Assembly: GCA_001800085.1 (NCBI GenBank)
Contig: MGUS01000075.1
Location: forward strand, 1-6,267
DNA length: 6,267 nucleotides
Reading direction: 5' to 3'
Origin: Elusimicrobia bacterium RIFCSPLOWO2_01_FULL_60_11
GTDB lineage: Bacteria > Elusimicrobiota > Elusimicrobia > 2-02-FULL-39-32
In this document: piece after piece, positions 1-5,695 of the stretch
How positions within the stretch are numbered: the stretch's first letter is position 1
How the letters are laid out: every line of letters begins with the position of its first letter
Translations under genes and position numbers: made by a program
The notes under the pieces: model-generated
Told to the model about the DNA's origin: nothing
The model's input: only the letters and a program-made list of their open reading frames with translations
Databases searched by the model: none

Positions 1-125
1 GGCGGTTTCTCTTCATCGTATTCACGATCCGCAAGGATAAGATCAGGGTGATTTCGGCGCGAGACATGCACCGCAAGGAAAGGAGGTTCTATCATGAAAA
101 AATTAAAACCAATCCCCAGGTTTAA
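1..125 (+). CDS. brnT: BrnT-type toxin, C-terminal end (5' partial)
   Basis: This is the last 40 codons of a gene that begins before the window; the frame starts at base 3 and the TAA stop is at 123-125. The peptide carries VISARDMHRKERRFY, which matches the C-terminal signature of the BrnT family (PF04365). BrnT proteins are about 90 residues long and are RelE-fold ribonuclease toxins that inhibit translation. The Arg and Lys-Glu-Arg-Arg run lies in the last strand and tail of that fold. The gene overlaps the downstream antitoxin gene by 32 bases, as is usual for toxin-first brnTA operons. The strong Shine-Dalgarno of the antitoxin (AGGAGG, 81-86) lies inside this coding sequence. The toxin's N-terminal catalytic part is outside the window, so whether it is intact is unknown. 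The family call rests on the motif and on the partner gene. Confidence 0.82.
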   Translation, partial: RFLFIVFTIRKDKIRVISARDMHRKERRFYHEKIKTNPQV

Positions 126-372
126 AAGCGAGAACGAAGAATTTGAGTTCTGGTCGAAGCGCGATTCGACGGAATATTTCGACTTGTCCAAGGCCAAGAG
201 AGTGCGGTTCCCCAACCTGCGCAGGACGACCAAGCTGGTCGCCTTGAACATGCCCATTTCCTTGATCGACAAACTCAAGTATCTGGCGAACAAGAAGGAC
301 GTGGCTTATCAATCTCTGATGAAGCTCTTTTTGGACGACCGCGTGTCCCAAGAGCTGCGCAAAGCGTCTTAA
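94..372 (+). CDS. brnA: BrnA/CopG-type antitoxin (type II TA)
   Basis: This 92-residue protein is the antitoxin partner of the upstream BrnT-like toxin. It should bind and neutralise the toxin and, by family precedent, repress its own operon as a ribbon-helix-helix DNA-binding dimer. The N-terminal half (about residues 4-42, with IPRFKSENEEFEFW, DSTEYFDLSKAKRV and RFPNL) matches the CopG_antitoxin family (PF12441). Residues about 46-85 (TKLVALNMPISLIDKLKYLA, then KKDVAYQSLMKLFL) form the beta strand and two helices of the ribbon-helix-helix fold. The ATG at 94 is supported by AGGAGG at 81-86, seven bases upstream. The start lies inside the toxin gene, which implies translational coupling. Base composition is low (42% G+C over 121-180, against 68% over 541-600), so the module was probably acquired by transfer. 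Confidence 0.88.
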   Translation: MKKLKPIPRFKSENEEFEFWSKRDSTEYFDLSKAKRVRFPNLRRTTKLVALNMPISLIDKLKYLANKKDVAYQSLMKLFLDDRVSQELRKAS

Positions 373-390
373 TTCATGTCTCTTTCCTGA

Positions 391-403
391 TCTCCGACGG
401 AGA
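391..403. promoter_or_regulatory. 13-bp palindrome upstream of the cyclase promoter
   Basis: TCTCCG-A-CGGAGA is a perfect inverted repeat with six-base arms around one central base. It ends four bases before the -35 box of the cyclase promoter, with its centre about 46 bases upstream of the predicted transcription start. That is a usual place for an activator or repressor dimer. It could also be a weak hairpin (five-base stem, three-base loop) behind the antitoxin gene. No T-run follows, so an intrinsic terminator is unlikely. The binding protein is unknown. Confidence 0.4.
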
Positions 404-407
404 AATC

Positions 408-436
408 TTGACAATGAGGTCGGGTTTAGATAAAAT
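408..436 (+). promoter_or_regulatory. Sigma70-type promoter of the hopanoid operon
   Basis: A perfect -35 box, TTGACA (408-413), is followed by a 17-base spacer and a -10 box, TAAAAT (431-436), one mismatch from TATAAT. Transcription should start near the A at 444. That is downstream of the ATG at 437 and only about five bases before the ATG at 449. The promoter therefore decides the start codon and predicts an almost leaderless mRNA for the cyclase. No Shine-Dalgarno sequence precedes either ATG. Confidence 0.78.
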
Positions 437-448
437 ATGTTCCAACTC

Positions 449-2659
449 ATGACGAAAAAGCGCAAGTCCCCGGCGGAAACGGCCCGGCAGATGAAGAAGC
501 TGGTGGACGAGATCGTCGACTACGTCAATTCCGACCTGGTCCAGAGGAACGCCGAGCGCCTCCTGCCCGGCTTCTCCCGCGACAACCTCTTCGTCAAGCC
601 CGAGGGCTGGGAGAAGTTCTTCCACGGGAACCGGACGAACGGAAACGGCAACGGTCAGAAGAACGGCTCCGGCCGCAAGGCCGACGGCGCGCGCACCCTC
701 GCCGACCTGACCCGCGAGGAGCTCCTCGACCTGGTCATCGCCCGCTCCCAGGAATGGCTCCTTTCCAAGCAGGACCCGGACAAGGGTTTTTGGTGCGCGC
801 CGCTCCTCGCGGACACCACCCTCGAATGCGACACCATCACCCTCTACGCCTACATGGGCTGGCTGGAATCCAAAAAAGACAAGGTCCGCCGCATGGCCGA
901 TTTCATACTCTCCAAACAGCTCCCCGACGGCGGCTGGAACATCTACAAGAACGGCCCTTCCGAGATCTCCGCCACGGTCAAGGGCTACTGGGCCTTGAAG
1001 ATCGCGGGCCATTCTCCCGACGCTCCCTACATGGCCAAGGCCCGAACGCGCATCGGCGAGCTGGGGGGGATCCATAAGATCAATTCCTACGCCAAATTCT
1101 ACATGGCGCTTTTCGGGCTCTACGACTGGCGGGGCGTGCCGGCCATCCCCACCGAGCTCATGCTTTTCCCCAAGTGGTTCTACTTCAACATCTATGAGAT
1201 GTCCGCCTGGACGCGGGGCATCGTCATCCCCCTTTCCATCGTCTGGTCCGTGCGCCCCAAAAAGACCCTTCCTCCGTCCGCGCACTTGGACGAGCTCTTC
1301 GAGAAGGGCTTGCCCCGCTGGACCCCGGTGGGTTCTCCCGCTCCCGCGGACGAAGGCATCTTCTCCTGGCGCAAATTCTTCCTCATGTGGGACGGGTTCT
1401 TCAAAACGATGGAGGGTCGCGGGCCCCATTTCCTGCGCACCTGGTCCATGCGCCTGGCCCGCAACTGGATGATCAAGCACTTTGAGGATTCCGACGGCCT
1501 GGCCGCCATATTTCCGCCCATCGTGAATGCGGTGATGGCCCTGGAATGCCTGGGTTACCCCGAATCCCATCCCTATGTGCAGGGCCAGGTGAAGGCCCTG
1601 GAGGATTATGAGATTCCCATTCCCGAGTCGGACGCCCTGCAGATGCAGCCCTGTCTTTCGCCCATCTGGGACACGGCCCTATCGGTCATCTCCCTGGCCG
1701 AATCGGGCGTGCCGAGGGACCACGAATCCCTGGTGGCCGCCACGCGCTGGCTGGTGGACCTGGAGATCCGCCGCGAAGGCGACTGGCGGGTCAAGAACCC
1801 TTCCACCCAGCCCGGCGGCTGGGCCTTCGAGTTCAAGAACGATTTCTATCCCGACGTGGACGACACGGCCATGGTGCTTCTGGCCCTGCGCCATGTGAAC
1901 CTTTCCGACGGCTACTTTTCCCGCGAGCGCGAAAAATCCTACCTGCGGGGCCTGAACTGGATGCTCTCCATGCAGGGCTCCAACGGCGGCTGGGCCGCTT
2001 TCGACCGGGACAACACCAAATTCATATTCGAGAAGATCCCTTTCGCCGACCACAACGCCATGATCGACCCGCCTTCGGCGGACATCACCGCGCGGGTGCT
2101 GGAATTGCTGGGCCATGTGGGCTACGACAAATCCTATCCCTGCGTGTGGGAAGCCCTTGAGTTCCTCAAGAAAGAGCAGGAGCCGGACGGTTCCTGGTAC
2201 GGCCGCTGGGGCGTCAATTATGTCTACGGCACATGGCAGGTCCTGCGGGGGCTTTCGGCCATAGGCGAAGACATGAAATCCCCCTATGTTTTGAAAGCCG
2301 TGCGCTGGCTCAAGTCCGTTCAGAACGATGACGGCGGCTGGGGCGAGCGCTGCGACAGCTACGATGACCCGGCCCGCAAGGGTAAGGCGCCTTCCACCCC
2401 GTCCCAGACGGCCTGGGGCCTGATGGGCATGCTGGCCGCGGGGCTCCTGGACGACCCCGCGACCGAGAATGCCCTCGAGCATCTCCTCCGCACCCAGAAT
2501 CCCGACGGGTCCTGGGATGAAGCGGAGTTCACGGGCACGGGGTTCCCCAAAGTGTTCTATCTCGAATACACCTATTACCGCAACTATTTCCCGCTTCTGG
2601 CTTTGGGCGCCTATCGGACAAAACAGTACACCAAGGAGAATTCATGGGCGTACCGTTAA
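449..2659 (+). CDS. shc: Squalene-hopene cyclase
   Basis: This enzyme cyclises squalene to hopene and hopanol in one proton-started polycyclisation, as a monotopic protein on the inner membrane. With the start at 449 it has 736 residues. The acid motif DVDD is at 469-472, the third position (Asp471) being the expected proton donor. Several QW repeats are visible, among them QLPDGGW, QEPDGSW (577-583), QNDDGGW and QNPDGSW. Other family landmarks are SPIWDT, SNGGWAAFDRDNT, STPSQTAWG and the C-terminal GTGFPKVFYLEY, whose aromatics Phe699, Phe703 and Tyr707 correspond to the cavity residues F601, F605 and Y609 of the Alicyclobacillus enzyme. The protein is about 100 residues longer than that 631-residue enzyme. 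The excess is mainly N-terminal: a charged helical segment and then an Asn/Gly-rich linker (about 60-76). An in-frame ATG at 437 adds four residues but lies upstream of the predicted transcript start; an ATG at 491 is another possibility. The gene overlaps hpnH by 16 bases. Confidence 0.96.
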   Translation: MTKKRKSPAETARQMKKLVDEIVDYVNSDLVQRNAERLLPGFSRDNLFVKPEGWEKFFHGNRTNGNGNGQKNGSGRKADGARTLADLTREELLDLVIARSQEWLLSKQDPDKGFWCAPLLADTTLECDTITLYAYMGWLESKKDKVRRMADFILSKQLPDGGWNIYKNGPSEISATVKGYWALKIAGHSPDAPYMAKARTRIGELGGIHKINSYAKFYMALFGLYDWRGVPAIPTELMLFPKWFYFNIYEMSAWTRGIVIPLSIVWSVRPKKTLPPSAHLDELFEKGLPRWTPVGSPAPADEGIFSWRKFFLMWDGFFKTMEGRGPHFLRTWSMRLARNWMIKHFEDSDGLAAIFPPIVNAVMALECLGYPESHPYVQGQVKALEDYEIPIPESDALQMQPCLSPIWDTALSVISLAESGVPRDHESLVAATRWLVDLEIRREGDWRVKNPSTQPGGWAFEFKNDFYPDVDDTAMVLLALRHVNLSDGYFSREREKSYLRGLNWMLSMQGSNGGWAAFDRDNTKFIFEKIPFADHNAMIDPPSADITARVLELLGHVGYDKSYPCVWEALEFLKKEQEPDGSWYGRWGVNYVYGTWQVLRGLSAIGEDMKSPYVLKAVRWLKSVQNDDGGWGERCDSYDDPARKGKAPSTPSQTAWGLMGMLAAGLLDDPATENALEHLLRTQNPDGSWDEAEFTGTGFPKVFYLEYTYYRNYFPLLALGAYRTKQYTKENSWAYR

Positions 2660-3696
2660 GGATGAAGGTGGCCGTCGGGGCCTATGTCATCAAGCAGAAG
2701 CTGTCGGGCCGCAAAAAATATCCCCTCGTGATGATGCTGGAGCCCCTTTTTGCCTGCAACCTGGAATGCGCGGGCTGCGGCAAGATCCAGTACCCCACGG
2801 ATATCTTGAAGAAGCGCCTGACCCCGCAGGAATGCTGGGATTCGGTGGAAGAGTGCGGGGCGCCGATCGTCACTGTCGCCGGCGGGGAACCGTTGGCCCA
2901 CGCCGAGATCGACACCATCGTCAACGGCCTCATCCAGCGGAAGAAATTCGTCTATCTCTGCTCGAACGCCATCCTGCTCGAAAAGAACATGCACCGCTTC
3001 ACGCCCTCGCCCTACCTCATCTTCTCCATCCATTTGGACGGCCTTGAAAAGACCCACGACCGCATGGTCTGCCGCGAAGGCGTATTCAAGACCGCGGTGG
3101 ACGCCATCAAGTCAGCCAAGGCCAAAGGATTCAACGTGATGACCAACACGACCATCTTCGAGGGCGAAGACGTGGACGAGTTCCGGAGATTCTTTGATTA
3201 CGCCATGAAGCTGGGCGTGGACGGCATGATGATATCGCCGGGCTACGCTTACGAGAAAGCGCCCCAGCAGGGCATCTTTTTAAAGCGCGACAACATCAAG
3301 AAGTGGTTCAGCAAGGCCATCGACGGCTGGCAGAAAAAGGGCTGGGACTTCAACCACAGCCCGCTCTACCTGGAATTCTTGTCCGGACGGCGGGAATACG
3401 ACTGCACCGCCTGGGGCATCCCGTTAAGGAACGTCTTCGGCTGGCAGAAACCCTGTTACCTGATGGCGGAGGCGGGCTACGCCAAGACCTACAAAGAATT
3501 GCTCTCGACCACCGACTGGTCCAAGTACGGCCACAAGTCGGGCAACCCCAAGTGCGCCAACTGCATGGTCCATTCCGGATATGAGCCCACTTCCGTCGAC
3601 GACACCTTCAGCCATCCTTTCCAGGCCATGAAAGTGGCCATGGGCTGGGGCTCTAAGAACGGTTCCTCTCCGAAAGAGAGCGTTCCAGCCGCTTGA
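2644..3696 (+). CDS. hpnH: HpnH, adenosylhopane synthase (radical SAM)
   Basis: This 350-residue radical SAM enzyme adds the 5'-deoxyadenosyl radical to hopene (diploptene) to give adenosylhopane, the first committed step to C35 bacteriohopanepolyols. The cluster motif CNLECAGC (Cys38, Cys42, Cys45) follows the family segment YPLVMMLEPLFACN, and GGEP at 80-83 is the SAM-amino-group motif. A Cys in LCSNA falls at residue 106, the position I recall as controlling radical reactivity in HpnH. The C-terminal part fits the HpnH-associated DUF3463 domain, with WQKPCYL (Cys271) and KCANCMVHSGYEPT (Cys304, Cys307). The length matches the family. The start has AAGGAG at 2633-2638, five bases before the ATG. 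It begins inside the cyclase gene, so the two should be one operon with coupled translation. Its last 44 bases overlap the convergent glycosyltransferase gene. No other hopanoid gene (such as hpnC, hpnD, hpnE or hpnG) lies in the window. Confidence 0.95.
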   Translation: MGVPLRMKVAVGAYVIKQKLSGRKKYPLVMMLEPLFACNLECAGCGKIQYPTDILKKRLTPQECWDSVEECGAPIVTVAGGEPLAHAEIDTIVNGLIQRKKFVYLCSNAILLEKNMHRFTPSPYLIFSIHLDGLEKTHDRMVCREGVFKTAVDAIKSAKAKGFNVMTNTTIFEGEDVDEFRRFFDYAMKLGVDGMMISPGYAYEKAPQQGIFLKRDNIKKWFSKAIDGWQKKGWDFNHSPLYLEFLSGRREYDCTAWGIPLRNVFGWQKPCYLMAEAGYAKTYKELLSTTDWSKYGHKSGNPKCANCMVHSGYEPTSVDDTFSHPFQAMKVAMGWGSKNGSSPKESVPAA

Positions 3697-5380
3697 CCCG
3701 CTCCGCCTGCCTCAAGTACTTCTCTCGTTCTCCCGTCCTGCCGTAGATCTCCATGAACTTCTTCTGCGCTTCCAGGTCGTCCGTCACGTCATAGACATAG
3801 ATGGAGTGCCCGATTTTTTTGACGGGCTCTCGGCTTAGCAGCCAGGAATAGAGCTCCCGGTCCGGAAAATAGACCGCCTGGAGGTTGGTGACGCTCACGG
3901 CGCAGAATTCTTTCTTGGGGCTCGCCGAATTAATGTGGCCGGACTTGGGATATTCCCAGACGGTGGGTAACCCCTGGGCCCTTATGCCGTAGGCCAGGGC
4001 GGGAGCCGTCCCAAAATAAGAAAGCAGGACTTCGCTTCCACCCTCGTCCTTTAAGAATCTCCCCAATCCCTTCAGGTCCTGCCCCCAGTCCAGGTTGGAA
4101 TCCGAAAGATATCTCATGCCTTTGTCCGGCCCGCCCGCGGCGCGGTTGAAAAAGGCCAGGTAATCGGGCGCGGCGGAAAGCGTTTCCAGCGCCAGGACCG
4201 CGACGATGGCGGCCAGGACCGCTGTCTTCTTGGGAGCGATGCGCCCCGCGAATATGAGCAGGAGCGGGTAGGCCAGGAGGATGTGGCGCAGGCCGATGTT
4301 GAGTTTGGAGTTGACGGAAAAAGCCAGGAGCGCCGCAAGGGGCAGGAGGAGCAATGTTTCTTCGAACCGGAGGGACTTGGGTCTGAGCGCGGCTCCCAGG
4401 AGCGCCAACGCGATCAGGCCGATGGTGACCATCGGCGTTTTTAGAAGGAACGCAACGGGAAAATAGCTCTTCCAGCCGCCCGACGAGTACTCTCCCATGA
4501 AGAAAGCCCCGTGTCCGCGGGCATTATGATAAGAGCCGGAAAGGATGCCTCTGATGAATGAGTCGGGAAGGGGCAGATAACGCAAAAAGGGCGGGATCTC
4601 GAACAAGTGGGGAGTGAAGACCCTGTCGAAACCGTAAAGCAGGCAGAGCGTGGACCAGGAGAGGAATCCTATATTTACGATGTCCGTCCATGCCCGGCGG
4701 TCGCTTCCTCTTATGAGGACAAGGGCGGTGAATAGGACGGGCAAAATAAGGTTGTTGAATTTGGCTCCGAGGGCGAGCCCCAGCGTGATGCCGCAGGCGA
4801 GGATGTTCAGCGCGGTCCTTTTCTCGAAATAGAGGAGCGCGGAGTAAAGGAACGCGGCGGCCGCGGCCACCCCTCCCATGTCCGTCGTCACGAGTGAGCC
4901 GTGCGCGATCAGGTTGGGGCAGAACGCGAACATCCAGAGCGAGAAAATCCCGGCCCGCTCGCCGTAGAGTTTGCCCGCAAAAAGATAGATGATGAGACCC
5001 AGAATGAGGGCCAGAACGATCGAGACCGCGCGCGCGGCCAGAAGGAGCGTATCGGCCGGAACGCGGTTCTGATAAAGGAAGAGGTTGGCGTAGACATAGA
5101 GGTTGCCCTGGGGCCGGAGCGCCAACGGCACGGATTCGGAAACTTCGGGGGGCGGGATGCCGGGAAGCGAGGGGTCCATGAACCGCAGGGGCAGCCCGAA
5201 GAGTTCACGGATGAAAGGCGGGTGGCCGACGTCGTAGTCCTGGTGCTCCGTCACCGATATCAGGCGACTGATCGCCAGGTGCGCGGGTTCGTCATAGGTC
5301 GCGGACTTGTCCCGGGCGTGCCAAAAGGCCTGGGCCGCGAAGACGGCGAGGGGAAGGATCAACCCGAATTTAATTTTCAT
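3653..5380 (-). CDS. GT39/PMT-like GT-C membrane glycosyltransferase
   Basis: This is a 575-residue polytopic inner-membrane protein of the GT-C superfamily (family 39, ArnT/PMT-like). Such enzymes transfer a sugar from a polyprenyl-phosphate carrier to an acceptor on the outer face of the membrane. After a first membrane helix (about residues 5-20) comes TYDEPAH, whose Asp-Glu (30-31) is the expected catalytic acid pair in the first periplasmic loop. HPPF follows at 53-56. Further family landmarks are HGSLVTTDMGG, GEYSSGGWKSYFPVAFLLKT, NIGLRHILLAYPLL and, after the last helices, DSNLDWGQDL (427-436). About ten hydrophobic segments lie between, and the tail from about 535 is charged and helical. 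I chose the ATG at 5380 because the predicted transcript starts near 5393; an in-frame ATG at 5398 would add six residues but lies upstream of it. The acceptor and sugar are unknown. A link to hopanoids is only suggested by position. Confidence 0.87.
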   Translation of the reverse strand: MKIKFGLILPLAVFAAQAFWHARDKSATYDEPAHLAISRLISVTEHQDYDVGHPPFIRELFGLPLRFMDPSLPGIPPPEVSESVPLALRPQGNLYVYANLFLYQNRVPADTLLLAARAVSIVLALILGLIIYLFAGKLYGERAGIFSLWMFAFCPNLIAHGSLVTTDMGGVAAAAAFLYSALLYFEKRTALNILACGITLGLALGAKFNNLILPVLFTALVLIRGSDRRAWTDIVNIGFLSWSTLCLLYGFDRVFTPHLFEIPPFLRYLPLPDSFIRGILSGSYHNARGHGAFFMGEYSSGGWKSYFPVAFLLKTPMVTIGLIALALLGAALRPKSLRFEETLLLLPLAALLAFSVNSKLNIGLRHILLAYPLLLIFAGRIAPKKTAVLAAIVAVLALETLSAAPDYLAFFNRAAGGPDKGMRYLSDSNLDWGQDLKGLGRFLKDEGGSEVLLSYFGTAPALAYGIRAQGLPTVWEYPKSGHINSASPKKEFCAVSVTNLQAVYFPDRELYSWLLSREPVKKIGHSIYVYDVTDDLEAQKKFMEIYGRTGEREKYLRQAERVKRLERSLSERNRS

Positions 5381-5393
5381 ATTGACACAATAT
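5379..5393. promoter_or_regulatory. 15-bp palindromic operator candidate
   Basis: ATATTG-ACA-CAATAT is a perfect inverted repeat with six-base arms. It covers the whole -35 box of the plus-strand HTH promoter (5382-5387) and also the first transcribed bases and start codon region of the minus-strand glycosyltransferase gene. A dimer bound here could block one promoter and hinder the other. In the minus-strand mRNA the same repeat could fold over the first two bases of the AUG. The neighbouring HTH protein is the obvious candidate binder, by inference only. Confidence 0.42.
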
Positions 5394-5410
5394 AACACTT
5401 ATTATATAGT
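5382..5410 (+). promoter_or_regulatory. Sigma70-type promoter of the HTH-KamA operon
   Basis: TTGACA (5382-5387), a 17-base spacer and TATAGT (5405-5410) form a near-consensus promoter. Twelve bases then lead to the ATG at 5423. Transcription should start near the A at 5418, which leaves an untranslated leader of only about five bases with no Shine-Dalgarno. The geometry is the same as that of the cyclase promoter at 408-436. Confidence 0.78.
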
Positions 5411-5429
5411 GAACGCTAGTAGATGGCAA
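5401..5429 (-). promoter_or_regulatory. Divergent promoter of the glycosyltransferase gene
   Basis: Read on the minus strand, TTGCCA (5429-5424) is followed by 17 bases and a perfect TATAAT (5406-5401). The expected start is near 5393, giving a leader of about 13 bases without a Shine-Dalgarno before the ATG at 5380. Its -10 box shares two bases with the opposing -10 box (5405-5410). Its -35 box lies over the start codon of the HTH gene, so RNA polymerase cannot sit on both promoters at once. Confidence 0.7.
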
Positions 5430-5695
5430 AACATAGAAAGCCAAGCCGCACCCAAGCTCCCCAACCGCAGGCTCCCGTCCGCGACGTCATGGACATCAAA
5501 GCCCTCGCCGAATACTTGGGCATGGGTAAATCCAAGATCTACGCCCTTATCCGCATGAAAAAGATCCCGGCCAGCCGCATCGGGCGCCAGTACCGCTTTT
5601 CCAGGACCGTCATCGACCAATGGCTGAACGAACGGCTCATCACCAAAGACCGCGACTCGCAGATGTCGCTCTTTAAGGAAGGCCAACACTCATGA
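5423..5695 (+). CDS. Excisionase-family helix-turn-helix protein
   Basis: This 90-residue basic protein has a single MerR-like winged helix domain of the excisionase/HTH_17 type at about residues 22-70. The segments VMDIKALAEYLGMGKSKIYA, IRMKKIPASRIGRQYRF and VIDQWLN follow the family pattern: helix, turn, recognition helix, wing and final helix. The first 20 residues are basic and Pro/Gln-rich, probably disordered. The short tail contains QMSLF (80-84), which resembles a beta-clamp-binding pentapeptide. There is no integrase or other phage gene nearby, so it is more likely a transcription factor or DNA-architectural protein than a true excisionase. It may control the adjacent divergent promoters. 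The start at 5423 is placed by the promoter 12 bases upstream; there is no ribosome binding site. Its TGA overlaps the next gene's ATG in ATGA, so the two form one operon. Confidence 0.85.
   Translation: MAKHRKPSRTQAPQPQAPVRDVMDIKALAEYLGMGKSKIYALIRMKKIPASRIGRQYRFSRTVIDQWLNERLITKDRDSQMSLFKEGQHS

Noticed and set aside
374..1570. 398-codon open frame antisense to the cyclase gene
   Set aside because: Its composition (Gly, Val, Glu, His and Arg-rich) is typical of the mirror frame of a GC-rich gene. It has no recognisable domain, and the plus strand encodes an unmistakable cyclase.
1679..2482. 267-codon open frame antisense to the 3' half of the cyclase gene
   Set aside because: It is the same mirror-frame effect, with no domain or ribosome binding site and full overlap with conserved QW repeats on the other strand.
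2469..3047. 192-codon plus-strand frame across the cyclase-hpnH junction
   Set aside because: It is a shifted frame through two well-supported genes, with Arg/Pro-rich translation and no family resemblance.
3666..3680. Small hairpin CTCTC-CGAAA-GAGAG in the convergent overlap as a bidirectional terminator
   Set aside because: The stem is only five base pairs and no T-run follows on either strand. It is probably a chance feature of coding sequence.
5423..5695. A prophage or integrated element implied by the excisionase-type protein
   Set aside because: No integrase, attachment-site repeats or phage genes are visible. This HTH family is common in ordinary chromosomal regulators, and the gene is fused into an operon with a metabolic enzyme.
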